Counted from the stretch's first letter, positions 52,701-64,000 are shown. The stretch: DNA of 64,000 nt from Tachypleus tridentatus (GCF_004210375.1 NC_134834.1:155019290-155083289), one strand, 5' to 3'. Notes: a model not told the origin generated them from the sequence alone. Numbers and translations are program-made.

Positions 52701-54854
52701 AAAATTGTGACAATGTTGATAACCAGGTTATTTATTGAGTTGTCAATCATTTAATAGTGTATTCATTCACTTAAATATGCATAGTGTGTGTAATAGAAGT
52801 GGCAATATTGTCTCATAAGATTTTTATCACAATGATAATTTTTCATTGTGTACAATGGTGGTGTATGTTTACTCCCAGTTTGATCTGAATAGTATTTCTC
52901 ATGTATGTGTTTCTATTGGATATTTCTTTTCATTAATTCAAGTAATTAAAAAAAACACACAAAACTGTTCAATAAAAATCTACTTTAGTTTGGTACTTGA
53001 TAAAGGGCAGGCTTATATATAGAAGCACTTGCACAGATTCAGTATACCAAGTTTGTTATCAACAATTCAGTGTTCCAAACAGGCCTAGTAATCAACACTG
53101 TACATGTAGAACAACTCGACAAGTGACTGCAGATCATATTTCTTGACCATATGTGCATTAAGATCCACTTTTGCATATGTGGGAGGGGGAAATACTGTTC
53201 CAGTAGTTTTTTTTTGTTTGTACTCAGTGGTGTCTGACTTTTTTTCATACACAAATATATGCATTTTCCTGTGTACCTATGTAAAAAAATTTATAGTAAG
53301 TTTTATATAAAAGGATAATCAATCGAGATCATATTTATAGCTATTATTATTTTTGGTTTGAAAGAAGGGGATTGGTTTTGAGGAAGAATTAGGTATCAAT
53401 TGGAGAGGGTATCAGGAATTGGTTTTGGAAAGGAGTATAGAAATTACTATCAGGAAGGAATATTAAAGATCAGTTTTACAGAAAGTTTGTAAGGATTTGT
53501 CATCAGTATTAGTATAGCTATACTACTTGTAAGAGTCTATGCAGTGTATATTGTTTATGTTTTAGGTGTACTTTATATCTTCTCAGTTAAAATTTACCCA
53601 TAAAGTTGACATTTTTAAAAACCTCTTGTCATATATAGACTTGGCAGAACTGAATAAGGTAAATTGGAGACTATACATGTTAAACATTTTATAACCTTAA
53701 TTAGTTTCACCAAGTATATCACAAAACAAGAGATGACAAGCTTCAGACAATAGTTTTTCCTGTTATTCTTTAATTAGTAACATTTAGTGGACCCTGATGC
53801 GAGACATAAGACCATAGAATTCCTAGTATAATGTCAAATAAACTGCACTGAAGAAAGATGTCTCGTATGTGCAAGAACATTTTTCTGATGTTTGCATATA
53901 TGTTCCCTTCAAAAAGTTATGCTATTGTGTGAATAAATTAAAATATATTCTATATTTTCTTCAACTTGTAGTCTAACATTGAACTAATATCTTTGTAATT
54001 GCTGTTTTAACTTTTTTTGAAAAGTTACTCTAATTATTTTACTCATTGAGTTATTACATAATTGTAATTAGATATGTACATTACTGTTTTTTATTTTGAA
54101 CTTATTAGTTTTTTGTTGCTCCAGAAAAACATAATGTTTTTTTTTTCTCGCGTAGGTACATGCCAACATAATTGGTATCATCCGCAGAGAAATGCCTTCT
54201 GTCTTTGGCAAGGACAGTAAAAAGAAAGAACTAATTAAAAACTTGAGTAACATTTATACAGAAATCCAACGAGAGCATCAGATTCCTCCAGGGGATTTTC
54301 CTGATCTAAAAGACATGCAGGAAAAATTACTTCATCACGATTTCACTAAGTTTCATCAGATTAAGCCAAAATTGCTAGAAACAGTGGATAAAATGTTAGC
54401 TGAAGACATTGCTAGGTTAATGAGTATGATTCCTCATGAGCAACTTTTAAACACCAAAGATAATAATGTCACTGGAGGAGCTTTTGAAGGTGTGGCAGAG
54501 CAAAGTCCATTTGGTTATGGACGGGGTGAGGGTGTAGATGCTGGCTCTTTAGAACCAGACTGGATTGTTTCAAAGGAAAGATTTAAGTATGATGAAGTGT
54601 TTGATAGTTTGAATCCTGTGGATGGAAAGATATCCGGAGCAAGTGCCAAGGCAGAAATGGTTAAATCTAAACTTCCCAACACTGTGCTAGGGAAGATCTG
54701 GAAACTGTCTGACCTAGATAAGGATGGAATGTTAGATTCAGACGAGTTTGCATTAGCTATGCATTTGATAGGTGTAAAACTTCAGGGTCATGACCTTCCA
54801 ACAGAACTGCCTAAGCATCTCATTCCTCCTGCCAAACGAGGTTTTGTAGCTTGA
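45834..54854 (+). CDS. EHD1: EHD-family endocytic recycling ATPase, complete
   Basis: Two coding exons, 45834-46748 (305 codons) and 54156-54854 (232 codons plus TGA), give 537 residues; human EHD1 has 534. Order: EHD N-terminal segment (1-55); dynamin-like G domain with P-loop GQYSTGKT (65-72), DTPG (153-156) and NKAD (219-222); helical membrane-binding region to about 440; C-terminal EH domain (about 446-537) with one EF-hand-like loop [12 protein letters not shown] and the helix GKIWKLSD. Family knowledge: EHD proteins bind ATP despite the GTPase-like fold, form rings on tubular membranes and drive exit of cargo from recycling endosomes; the EH domain binds NPF peptides. Fly Past1 and worm RME-1 are the invertebrate equivalents. 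All key residues look intact. The choice among EHD1, 3 and 4 is not meaningful for an invertebrate; EHD1 is used as the nearest label. The ATG at 45834 matches the family start MFSW. Confidence 0.96.
47150..47880 (-). pseudogene. CR1-type LINE ORF1 with SGNH-esterase-like domain, decayed
   Basis: Minus strand pieces run [20 protein letters not shown], then [20 protein letters not shown], which resembles the block VGTNDIxxxxSEELLKxYK, and finally [19 protein letters not shown], which fits the closing DGLHLS block with its catalytic His. Such SGNH-hydrolase-like ORF1 proteins are known from CR1/L2 LINEs. It has at least one frameshift and several stops. It lies inside the EHD intron. Confidence 0.6.
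48290..48960 (+). mobile_element. CR1-like LINE 3' end, decayed
   Basis: Plus strand reads [20 protein letters not shown] and SIVEYLGD (48779-48880), which fits the ORF2 C-terminal motif xWNxLPxxVVxAxTxxxFKxxLD seen also in copy B. No clean boundaries. Opposite in orientation to the ORF1 relic next to it. Confidence 0.5.
48961..49620. other. EHD intron part, no feature seen
   Basis: AT-rich. A 66-codon open frame at 49411-49611 has no recognisable product. Confidence 0.4.
49640..50090 (-). mobile_element. Penelope-like retroelement fragment
   Basis: Minus strand: an open frame at 49866-50081 containing [17 protein letters not shown] and [17 protein letters not shown] resembles the segment preceding the GIY-YIG domain of Penelope-like elements (xNLRSLLxKxK). 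Downstream, the minus strand carries cctgatgatgactgaagaag followed by gtcgaaac, a layout common at the ends of these elements. No GIY-YIG domain is visible. Confidence 0.45.
50091..51690. other. EHD intron part, no feature seen
   Basis: AT-rich unique-looking sequence. Short TA and poly-T tracts only. Confidence 0.45.
51690..52100 (-). mobile_element. CR1-like LINE 3' fragment (copy C)
   Basis: Matches the 3' end of LINE copy B (complement of 39755-40400): gatctgttggtccatctagt, ttcccttaaatttactgctt and cttcctaaggtaaggagtcc have counterparts there. Heavily diverged, no open frame. Confidence 0.7.
52101..54155. other. End of EHD intron, no feature identified
   Basis: A GC-richer, pyrimidine-rich segment at 52130-52600 looks like old repeat, but I cannot assign it. 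The rest is AT-rich and ends in the exon 2 acceptor tract. Confidence 0.4.
54156..54854 (+). CDS. EHD1: EHD exon 2 (helical and EH domains)
   Basis: Acceptor ttttttctcgcgtag; opens [20 protein letters not shown], continuous with the RARLAK end of exon 1 as in known EHD proteins. Ends [13 protein letters not shown], then TGA. An open frame starting at the internal ATG at 54192 omits the first 12 residues and should not be taken as the start. Confidence 0.96.
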   Translation, partial: VHANIIGIIRREMPSVFGKDSKKKELIKNLSNIYTEIQREHQIPPGDFPDLKDMQEKLLHHDFTKFHQIKPKLLETVDKMLAEDIARLMSMIPHEQLLNTKDNNVTGGAFEGVAEQSPFGYGRGEGVDAGSLEPDWIVSKERFKYDEVFDSLNPVDGKISGASAKAEMVKSKLPNTVLGKIWKLSDLDKDGMLDSDEFALAMHLIGVKLQGHDLPTELPKHLIPPAKRGFVA

Positions 54855-55211
54855 TTTACATGGCGTAGATAGTTGGCCAAGCTTGTGCAATGCTGAACTT
54901 CTTTAGTGCCAGAAATGATTTATTTTGGGATCCAATATTATATGTAGTGTGGGGGTTATTGCACTATGATAATGTCATTTCAGGTTTTGTACATTGACTT
55001 TCATTCCAGATACCAAAGCATAGTATATCTGTTGTCTCTTAAACATAAACAATGTTGAATTATCAATCAAACAAGTACCTGCACATATTGTTTAGTTATA
55101 TTAAGGAGCTTCTAAGTTAATTTTTAAAATTTTAATTAATTATTATTCTTTATTCATCGAGCAGTACATCATTAAATGTAATTTAAGCCTAATTTTCATT
55201 GGAATGTACAG

Positions 55212-55217
55212 AATAAA
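55212..55217 (+). terminator. Candidate poly(A) signal of EHD
   Basis: AATAAA lies 358 bases after the EHD stop. A second occurs at 55870-55875. The region between the stop and these signals is AT-rich 3' UTR with no other feature seen. Confidence 0.4.
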
Positions 55218-55219
55218 AA

Positions 55220-56120
55220 CAAATAAGTACAGTGATATTGTGCAGTAAGGACATCTGTTTTAGTGTAAATTAAGATATGTTAATGTGTTACAGAAATGTA
55301 TGAACTTATTGTGTTTGGAACTCTAGCCATTACATTGATTACTAGATTACTGTTAATTTTTTTCCTTTTGTACTCTTATTTTTTTTTTTTTTTGTTGAGT
55401 TAATTAAATCCAACTTATAAAACTTTAATGAATGACTATTTGGAACAAAAGTATTAAATGTATTACAATTATCAATAAACCATCTTACATATTTGATCTT
55501 TGTAATTTTTGTTTCACACACTAGTTGACACACAAAAGGAAACTACTTAAATGCAAAAAAATGATACTTGTATACAACAAACAAAATTTCATGCAAGTCT
55601 ATAATTTAATAATTTATAAATAAGCAATGAGATCTGCCATCTGAACAAAGAAGAAATGATACATGGATAACTAGTTTATGAAAGATGGTTATATAGAATA
55701 AAATACAAGTAAAAATGGAATTGAAACTAAAAATATACAAGAACATGTATGAATCAGTCAAGTAGGTTCAGTAGGTTATTCTTTCTGCATATTCACTGCT
55801 GTTACCTTATTATTTTTCTACCTCAGAAGTTTGATTAGTGTAATTTTTTGTGTTTAGTGTTGTTGTGAAAATAAATGTCATACATGCTGACAGTGTTTTA
55901 AAGATGCATATATTATTACAACTAAAGTAAATGGTACACATACCATAGTTTTTGTAAGGCCATAAACATTTAAAAGCATTTGCACATCAAAATGTGTTTG
56001 TTACCTTCAGAAGTTAAAACTGACTGAAAACTGGTGTAAGTTAATTAGTTTTGTAATGTTTTAAACTTAAGAATTTTTTATTTTTGTTATAAATGTGTAT
56101 TTCTTATTTTGAATACATTT
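55220..56120. other. EHD 3' UTR or downstream DNA
   Basis: AT-rich with a long T tract (55379-55394). No gene seen. Confidence 0.4.
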
Positions 56121-56129
56121 ATATCAGTT

Positions 56130-56585
56130 TTGAAGGTTTGTGTTGAAGTTGGACCAAATATATACAGGTTTTTCTTGTGTGTGTTACAGTTGAACTAAAA
56201 TATGAAGGTTTTAATGTATTAATTCTGGGCTATATATACGAAAGTTTGAATGTTTTAAAGGTGAATTACTTGAGAGAGTTGATGTGTTGAGACTGAACTA
56301 CGTGTACATCAAATCTGATGTGTAAAGATTAAACTACATATGGCAGTTTTTATGTTAAGCTGAGCCACATGTATCACAGTTGCAGCTGAACAACATATTT
56401 GATTGTTTGATGCATTAAAACTGAAGTACATGTACAATTGTTTTAATTTGCTAAAGCTGAACTACTTTGGTATGACAGTTTTGAAGCTGAACTACATGAT
56501 TAACTGCTTGATGCATTAGAGCTTAACTACATCTATGACTGTTTTAATGAGTTAAGACTGAAGTACATGTCAGATTTGTTCTGCC
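56130..56585. repeat. Degenerate minisatellite, about 45-50-bp unit
   Basis: Repeated gctgaactacatgtatnac, tgttttgatgcattaaaact blocks, 9-10 copies of uneven length. One further unit (gctgaactatatgcatgaga gcttgatgcc) lies at 59220-59280, beyond the RTE-like LINE. Bases 56586-57175 hold no feature. Confidence 0.75.
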
Positions 56586-57179
56586 AAGATGATTTCATGT
56601 GTATGTATATATATATGTATTTTTTTCCCCCAAGCACTATATATTCACAACAGAAAATTCAGAATTTTTTTCATTACGATATAAATTCTAATAAATACAA
56701 AATGGTTCCTTAAATAAATAAAGGTTGAAGTATAGAATGTATACATGTGTTTGAGTTTACAATTTTCATAAATAAAACTTTGATGGCAGTGTTGATTTTA
56801 TCACTACAAGCAAATAAAACTCTAAAAGAATTTAGTAGAAATATGAAGATCTTTTTATAGCTGTTATTAAACATTTCACCAACATTAAATTGTGGCTGGA
56901 AATATCAATGAAAATAATTATAAATTCAATACTGAAAGATTTTATAGAGAGTTTTGAAAACATTAGTTACTAGTTGGAAGTGCAACAGGGTGTGATAAAT
57001 GTAGTTGAAGAAATATTTTTTAAAAATAGAGAAATATGATTGGTAAAACATTATATGATGACTTGTTTATGAATGTTATTCTAAACAACATAGACTTTTA
57101 ATAGGTATATAAATATGAATTGTTAGGCAGGTAAAATAACTTTATATTGACATTAATATTAGGCCTACACTGCATTATT

Positions 57180-58915
57180 TGTCTTCTTCTTCATGTGTCA
57201 AATCTGCGGCAGACATCAACGACCATGGCATGCCAGACTTCTCTGTTGTCAATCCTCCTTATCAACTCGATGTTGCTCGTTGAGTTCTTGGTGACATAGT
57301 TATTGAGGTTGTCGATATATTTAGTTCTTTGACACCCTCTGCTTTTCCTCCCTTCTATTTTTCCACATAGCATCTGTTTCTCTATCCCATTCTTCCTACA
57401 GATGTGTCCTAGAAATTCCATTTGTCTCTTTCTTATAGTTTTCATGAGTGACCTTTTGTATCCTGCCAGTTCCATGACTTCCACATTTGTTTTTCTTTCA
57501 GTCCATGATATTTTTAGCATCCTTCTAAGGAACCACATTTCAGCAGCTTCTAATCTCTTCTCTGTATCTTTGTTCAGTGTCCAGCTCTCACAGCTATATA
57601 AGAGAACAGACCATACATATGATCTCAAGGTGTTAATTTTAGTGACATTTGTTATGTTCCTGTTTGTGAATATGGACTTCATTTTATTGAAAATATCCTT
57701 GGACATTGCAATTCTTTTCTTTATTTCTGTGTCACTCTTTGCATTTGATGTAATAGTATATCCAAGATATTTGAAGCTTTTGACTTGTTTTATTCTCACG
57801 TCCTTGCCGGTTATGCTACATGTGGGTGTAATTGATTGTTTTGAATAACCATGCACTCTGTTTTCTTTGCATTTAACTGCAAGCCTTTTTCTTCACTCTC
57901 GTCTACTGTTGTTGTGAGGAGAGTCTGTAGATTTCGTTCGGAGTCCGCAATGAGGACTGTGTCATCAGTGTAGCTCAAGTTGTTGATATTGCATCTGCCT
58001 ACTTTGACTCCCTGATGTTCATTGATGTTTCATAAGATTATTTCGCTGTATAAGTTAAAAAGATCTGGTGAAAATACACATCCCTGCCTCACCCCTCTTT
58101 CAATTGGTCTATATTCACTCAATTCATTTTCAATTTTGATAGCTGCCATTTGCTGCCAGTAAAGGTTTCTAAGGATTCTTAGATCTTTAGCATCGATGTT
58201 CAGGTCTGACAACATGTCGAATAGGTCACCATGTCTCACTTTGTCAAAGGCTTTAGAATAATCGATAAAACATAGATATAAATCCTTTTGTACTTCCAGT
58301 GATCTTTCCATGAGCATGTTTAGAGCGAAAATTGCATTTCTAGTGCCTTTATCGGCTATAAATCCAAACTGAGTATCAGAAATCTCTGGTCTTATCTTAT
58401 TCCTCATTCTAGACATGAGCACTCTTAAAAGAACCTTGGTAAGATGACTCATTAGACTAATTATCCTGTGCTGTTCACAGTCAGTTGTTCCGGGCTTTTT
58501 CGGCAATGCAATAAAGACTGATTTTTTAAAGTCTTCCAGTATTTCACCCGTGTCATAAATAGTGTTCAGTAGTTTTGTCACTTCCTGGATTCCCACTTCT
58601 TTTAGGGCTAATAAAAGTTCAATGGGTATGTTGTCTGGACCAGCTGCTTTGCCTTTATGTATCTTCTTCATTGCATGTTTCACTTCATCAGGCATAATTG
58701 GAAGGCCTTCTGTGTCTATTTCTGTGTGGGGTTGGGCTTCTGTTGTCGTTGTATAGTTCCCCAATGTATTCTGACTGTCTGTTAAGTATATCTTTTTTAT
58801 CCATCAAGATTTCTCCATTCTTAGATTTTAAGCATCCTGTTTTTGCTGATGGAGTCTTTCCTGTAACTTCACTAATTTTCTTATGCATATATGTGCTGTC
58901 TTTTACCTTTTATTT
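57180..58915 (-). mobile_element. RTE-like LINE, 5'-truncated, little damaged
   Basis: Minus strand. The open frame at 58030-58764 carries KGKAAGPDNIPIELL, the RT motif CFIDYSKAFDKVRHGDL and ERGVRQGCVFSPDLFNLYSE. After one in-frame stop (TGA) comes NLSYTDDTVLIADSE with the YTDD active site. A one-base frameshift near 57855 leads into the open frame 57191-57856 (KSFKYLGYTITSNAKSDTEI, YSCESWTLNKDTEKRLEAAE), the RT thumb and C-terminal region. A further frame change occurs near 58740-58760 leading to 58688-58888. No endonuclease domain remains. Only a few disabling changes suggest a recent insertion. It is closest to the RTE/RTEX-type LINEs that databases often label endonuclease-reverse transcriptase. 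Confidence 0.85.
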
Positions 58916-59219
58916 GTCTAAACCAAGTATTAGAAAAGTATACAATAATAGTATTCTAACCACATCATGTTTACCATGCCATCACATGTATCTCAGCCAA
59001 ATTCATTGGCTGGTTGGAACACAACAAAGTAATAGTAAAAAAGTAGTTTTGGGATTAAATCATTTTTATCTAGTCTCCTAGGAATTTTCAAAACTTAGAA
59101 GAGTGTGTAATAATAGTATTTGGTTTGGTTTGAAGATTTATTTCAACATATGTTTGTATGCCTTGCAATTAAAAATAGAAGATTCATGAACTATGTTTAT
59201 GAGAAATTTTATATTCTAT

Positions 59220-59280
59220 AGCTGAACTATATGCATGAGAGCTTGATGCCATAAGGATGTACTTCATGTATGATAGTAGT
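59220..59280. repeat. Stray unit of the 56130 minisatellite
   Basis: gctgaactatatgcatgaga followed by gcttgatgccataaggatgt, like units at 56400-56530. Confidence 0.5.
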
Positions 59281-59285
59281 GTTGA

Positions 59286-59368
59286 ATAGCTGTCTTCTCT
59301 TTGGTCTCCACTTTAAAGAGGGCAGTGAAAAAGCCCTAAAGTAACTTTGCACAAAATTCAACAAACAT
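59286..59368 (+). repeat. SINE family 1, 3' end only
   Basis: agctgtcttctctttggtct, gagggcagtgaaaaagccct and aactttgcacaaaattcaac correspond to the last part of family 1. Strongly diverged. Confidence 0.65.
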
Positions 59369-59765
59369 GTATGTGTTAATGTTGGATTTTATGGGTAAGA
59401 GTTTTGATGTGTCATAGCTAGAGTAACTGTGTGTAAACTTGCAAATTCTGAAGTTGTTTTTTAAGTCAAAAATCTAAGTCTTAAAAGTTTCTCTGAATAA
59501 TTTGAAATGTGAATATTGATATGATTGAAAATTTTGAAGTGACTTCATCTGATTTATTGAATTTTTTTTAAGTGGCAATTTAGGTGATGGAGAGACAATG
59601 AAACATCCACAATTAATGTGATTTTTATCACAAATTTTAGGATTATTTGTTTCATTGCTTTCATCATTACATTTTATGGTATTGTTGTAACCTGTTATTT
59701 TTTTTAGCAGATTATTTTAAAATATTTGGTTTAAATAATGCAAAGTCCAGTCCAAGTAACAGTAA

Positions 59766-59795
59766 CAGATTTATATATGTATATTTATAAATCTG
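59766..59795. repeat. 10-bp-arm inverted repeat
   Basis: cagatttata, 10-base spacer, tataaatctg, perfect arms. AT-rich, so significance is doubtful. The surrounding bases 59369-60189 hold no gene. Confidence 0.5.
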
Positions 59796-60189
59796 CAACT
59801 TGAATGAAATATCAGACCGGTGTTGATGGACCCAAAATCAGGATGGGATTTGTATGTTGCACATGCTCGAACATCCCTAATATCCACTTATTATTTCTTC
59901 ATTGATTTAAAATCATCCTGCAACAAAAACAGAAGTGACAAGTTCAACCCAGTAATAGCAATGAATACCAGAAATAAATGTACTTTTTGAATCATACTAG
60001 GATATTTTATGGCAAACAAATCTTTGTAATAAAAAAAAAAGAAAGAGAGAAGAAAAGACAATTTATATATATCAAAACATGACATAAACAAACGGTCACA
60101 AATATTTCTTTTCGTTTCTCCTCGATGACCACATTTGGGGATACATTATGCTTTCTCCATCGCAAGGTGCCTGATTGTATTGCACATTT

Positions 60190-60312
60190 GTCTTCTGTTT
60201 GGGAAGTGGTAAGTGTTCAGATTTGCAATGCTGAAACCAGAAGTTCGAATCCCTTGGTGGAAAAAACAAATAGTCTGATGTCATTTTGCTATAAGAAAAC
60301 ACATACACATTC
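60190..60312 (+). repeat. SINE family 2 (3'-type b)
   Basis: gggaagtggtaagtgttcag, loop tttgcaatgct, agaagttcgaatcccttggt and ttgctataagaaaacacat. It ends just before the second RNase-H LINE begins. Confidence 0.8.
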
Positions 60313-60324
60313 TGAAAACAAAAA

Positions 60325-63300
60325 TTTCATGACTCGACATTCCACTATATCCTCCTCCATGGTGGAATCCTGCCTGCCACATGGCATGGAAGGCTCAAAA
60401 AATGAACTTTGGATACTTTCTGTAGATATCCACACTCTCGAGCTGCATCACTTTCCAGCAGGCCCGTGCACACGCTCGATGGGTAAGACATCAAAGCCAG
60501 AAGGAATCTTGGATTAAGTTCACAACCAGTATATCCTCTACCACCAGTTCCAACGTCATTTGGGACAAGATTCAAAAGGTCAGTAGGCAATATCACTCTG
60601 TCCCCCTCTTGATCTTGCTCTTTGATGGCCAGGAAGTGGCTGATACCCAGAGCATTGCCGATACTCTAGATGAAAGCTTTTGCCAGGTATCTAGCACTTC
60701 TGCTTCTTCTTCCATCTTCTTTGCCATCAAAACTAGAGCAGATAATTGTCCCTTTACACTGGTGGAATTCAAACTGGCCCTTCATTGGTTTGGCAGTACA
60801 TCGTTGTACCTGATGATATACACTATGAGATGCTGCACCATCTGTCTCCTGCTTCTCTTGCTATCCTGCTGGTTGTTTTTAACATAATCTGGCAGGAGAA
60901 TATTTTTTCTTGATGCCTGGTACCAGGCTATTGTCCTGCCTTTCATCAAGCTTGGGAAGGATCCCAAGATTCCTTCAAACTACCGTCCAATTGCTTTTAC
61001 AAACTGTCTCTGTTAGACCTTAGACAGGATGGTTAATGCTGGTCTTGTTTGGTTCTTGGAATCAAACAACCTCCTCTCGCCCAACCAGTGTGGGTTCCGA
61101 CGACAGCACTCCAACATGGATCACCTGATTCAACTTGAAACGTCAATCAGAGAAGCCTTTCTCAAACGACAACATCTTGTATCAATATTCTTTTACATTG
61201 AGAAGGCTTATGATATAACTTGGAGGCATGGTATTTTGCGAGACTTCCATATATGTGTTACGTGGCCATTTGTCCATTTTTATTAAAAAGAAAGTAGATT
61301 CCGAGTTCTTGTGGGTTAGACAGCTTCCAGTTCTTTTCTACAGGAACTTGGAGTCCCTCACTGTGTTCTGAGTGTCACACTTTTCAGTATAAAAAGTAAT
61401 GCCATCACTGAACAACTCCCTCTCACTGTTGAAAACGGGCTGTATGTTGATGACTTTCACATCTCATGTCAGTCGTCGAACATGAGGTATATTGAGCAGC
61501 AGCTACAGACTGCCCTCAATTGTTTACTGAAGTGGACCACAGCAAACGGCTTTACCTTCGCTCGCTCTCTCTCTAAAACCGTTTGCACACTTTTGCCGCC
61601 AACGGGGTATTCACTCTGATACTGAATTTCGTATTGGTGAAGTTGTGCTGTCTGTGGTCTCAGTTCTTGGGGCTTATCTTTGACCATAAGCTAACCTTTA
61701 TAGCACACATCAAGCAGCTACGGGTCAAATGTACAAGAGCACTGAATATCCTCCGTGTCCTCTCTTCCATCACCTGGGGAGCAGATCGACATTCTGTGCT
61801 AAAGATATATCGTGCTCTTATTCGATCAAAACTCAACTATGGATCACTGGTTTATGGCTCTGCCAGACCATCAGCCTCAAAGATGCTGGACACCATTCAT
61901 CATCAAGGACTTCGGCTCTGTGCTGACTTTCTGCACTTCCCAAGTTCAGAACTTATACATAAGAGTCTCATGAACCTTCTTTGCACCTCTGCCATTTGCA
62001 GCTTCTTTACTGTATGCTTCAAAACTTCGTTCCTTACCTAAGCATCCCACCTGGGGTCATGTTTTCCTTCTTCGATGGGCCTTGCTTTGTCAGACCAGAC
62101 GATCTGCCATTGCTCCTTTTGACCTTCGTATACAAGCGTAGTTGGATGGATTGGGTCTGTCCTTGGATAACATTGCTCTATCCACTGGTCAGCCCATCCC
62201 ACCATGGCTTCTTACAGTCCCCAATTGTGACCTATCTTTAAGTCATCTGAGAAAAGTAGACACTCTTGATTGAAAATACTGTTTGCTATTTGCTTAACAT
62301 CTTTCGAACCATCCTTCCATTCCTATTTATACAGTTGGTTCGAAATCAGGTGTCTGTATGGGTTCTGCCGTGGTTCGGTGGTTGCACGTAGAATTACCTC
62401 TACAGCTTCTGTGTTCACTGCTGAACTGTATGCCATTTCTCTTGCCCTGGATCACATAGAAGCTAAGCAGTACTCAAACTGCACGATTTATACTGAATAG
62501 CTTAGTTCTCTATTGGCCCTGGAATCGCTTCACGTTAGTTCACACCCTGTTCTCGCCGATATTCAAAACCGACTGGCCCATTTCTCTTCAACATCTACTT
62601 CTATCCAGCTTTTCCAAATAAAATCTTATAATGTACTTTGACCGTCTTGCTTCCGTAAGGATCAGAAAGAGGAAGTTGTTTTAACTAGACTACGCATTCA
62701 TCACAGTTTTTAACTCATTGTTTTCTTTTATTTGGAACTGATGCACCAGTGTGTAGTTTGTGTAACACTCAGATCATAATAAGTCACATTTTACTTTATT
62801 GTCATCGTTACGATTCACAACGACGGCACCATTTTAAACATGTTCTGTCCCGAGGTTTGTCCATAATGTTAGACACTGTTATTGGTGATGGTGACACTGT
62901 TCACCATGGTAATGTTTTTAGTTTTTTAAAGGCCATTAATATTTTTAATGCCATTTAACTTTTTTAAATTTATACATTAAATATTTTTAATGTGGCTCCC
63001 TTTTAAAAATCACAGTTCATCTAGTTCGATTTGAAATTAGAAACTGGCCGTAACATTAAGTAACTCGAAACCAGGACTGGAAAGGCCAACTTCAGATGGC
63101 TGACAGTGGTTTTTGTACCTATTAGTCTTCCTTGCGAGTTATGATTATTACAGTCACGCTATAGAAAGTCGTTTACAACTTGAATTACTGTAGTTTTTCT
63201 CTTGACGTTGTAGACTAGATGAAAACATTGGTTTTATGCTGTTTATGTTTTTTAAACTTTGTTTTGTTTCACCTTAATTTCCTTTTATGAATTTTACTAA

Positions 63301-63370
63301 ACTGACCTTTCCTTTTTTACCGGACGTTTGATGCAGATAGCCTAGCTGCTTTGTGCCATATTAAAGCAAT
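60325..63370 (+). mobile_element. RNase-H-bearing LINE, 5'-truncated (copy 2)
   Basis: Homologous to 22870-26336 of copy 1 from ggtggaatcctgcctgccac onward; the endonuclease is missing. RT pieces: LVWFLESNNLLSPNQCGFRR, SIFFYIEKAYDITWRHG and an intact active-site match GLYVDDFHISCQ (about 61440). Thumb: LIFDHKLTFIAHIKQLRVKC. RNase H is damaged ([20 protein letters not shown] kept; the last Asp of IYTD reads Glu, then a stop). The tail gatgcagatagcctagctgc at 63330 matches copy 1. Many stops, so not active. Confidence 0.85.
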
Positions 63371-64000
63371 AAAAGTATAGTTCACAACAGTGTTATACAA
63401 ATAGCTTTTCAGAGAATCTTTTTCTGATAGTGTGGTCTTGAAAGTTCAAGACATCTGGTATTGACAGGAAGGCTACTTGGGCGGTGAATTGTGAGAGGCA
63501 AAGGTACCTCTGAAATACAATTTTTACACACTTATGATTTTGAATTCGCAATGAAAAAGTAAGTGGAATGTGAAAGAATAATGACAACTGCAGTTAATGT
63601 GATTTTCATTACAAATTTTAGGTATGATACTATCTAATACTTCATTATTAACGTTTAAACCATAACTTTTAAAGTACTGGACTGTTTATACAAGTAGTGT
63701 TTCAGCGGGTAACATCACTCTTATCTTAGATATTACTCTTAGATTTCAAATATAATGACTGCTTTTCAGATCAGCGACTTGGCATTTGCTGGCCCACTGG
63801 AATTGTGTGAGTGTATACATTTTAAAGTGTTTTTTTTATGAATGCTGCGAAAGGCAAATTACATTTTTTTTACCGTGTTATTGGTTTTGGGAACTACTGA
63901 TTTTGGTGTTAATTCTGTGTTCTTGGTTTTGGGAACTGCTGATTTTCTTTGGTGTTAATTTTTCTTTACTGGTTTTTGTTGTTTTGCGCACTGTTAGTTT
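63371..64000. other. No gene seen; short tandem repeat at the window end
   Basis: From 63881 to the end, a unit of 42-47 bases beginning ttggttttgggaactnctga is repeated about 2.7 times and runs off the window. The rest is featureless. Confidence 0.55.

Noticed and set aside
57402-57848. 148-codon open frame on the plus strand
   Set aside because: It is the antisense shadow of the RTE-like LINE C-terminal frame.

Overview
This is a 64 kb stretch of an AT-rich animal nuclear genome: genes are split by long introns with GT/AG splice sites and most of the DNA is decayed transposon. Two tRNA-derived SINE families recur throughout. Their consensus matches what I remember from horseshoe crab (Limulidae) genomic sequence, so a horseshoe crab, or at least a chelicerate, is my best guess. 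That guess rests on memory, not on a search.

There are two protein-coding genes, both on the + strand. (1) A PLEKHG-type Rho guanine-nucleotide exchange factor occupies 4435-37402. Twelve exons can be placed. Together they encode the C-terminal half of the DH (RhoGEF) domain, the whole PH domain and a long disordered tail of about 945 residues. All exon phases agree, including an 11-nt microexon, and the open frame runs 1348 codons to the stop. The start of the gene lies to the left of the window. (2) A complete EHD-family (Eps15 homology domain) membrane-remodelling ATPase lies at 45834-54854. It has two coding exons and encodes 537 residues. The two genes are about 8.4 kb apart. They act in related cell processes (Rho/actin control and endocytic recycling), but nothing in the sequence suggests co-regulation.

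Layout: 1-4434 is intron or upstream DNA with a decayed Tc1-like transposase, a 408-bp TA-flanked MITE and a diverged direct-repeat pair. 4435-19403 holds exons 1-10, with SINEs, a CR1-like LINE fragment and two separate minisatellites in the introns. 19404-33867 is one 14.5 kb intron containing a near-full-length RNase-H-bearing LINE (with a hAT MITE inside it) and a DIRS-like tyrosine-recombinase retroelement region. 33868-37402 holds exons 11-12. 37403-45833 is 3' UTR and intergenic DNA with a CR1-like LINE carrying nested SINEs, a short U2-snRNA-like sequence and a dense SINE cluster. 45834-54854 is the EHD gene, whose 7.4 kb intron holds CR1 and Penelope-like fragments. 54855-64000 is downstream DNA with a minisatellite, a little-damaged RTE-like LINE and a second, 5'-truncated copy of the RNase-H LINE.

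The most notable non-genic signal is that both SINE families end in the same short 3' motif as the RNase-H LINE. This suggests that this LINE supplies the reverse transcriptase that moves them. I found no CRISPR array, operon, bacterial-type system or functional tRNA/rRNA gene, and nothing that I can defend as a new biological system.
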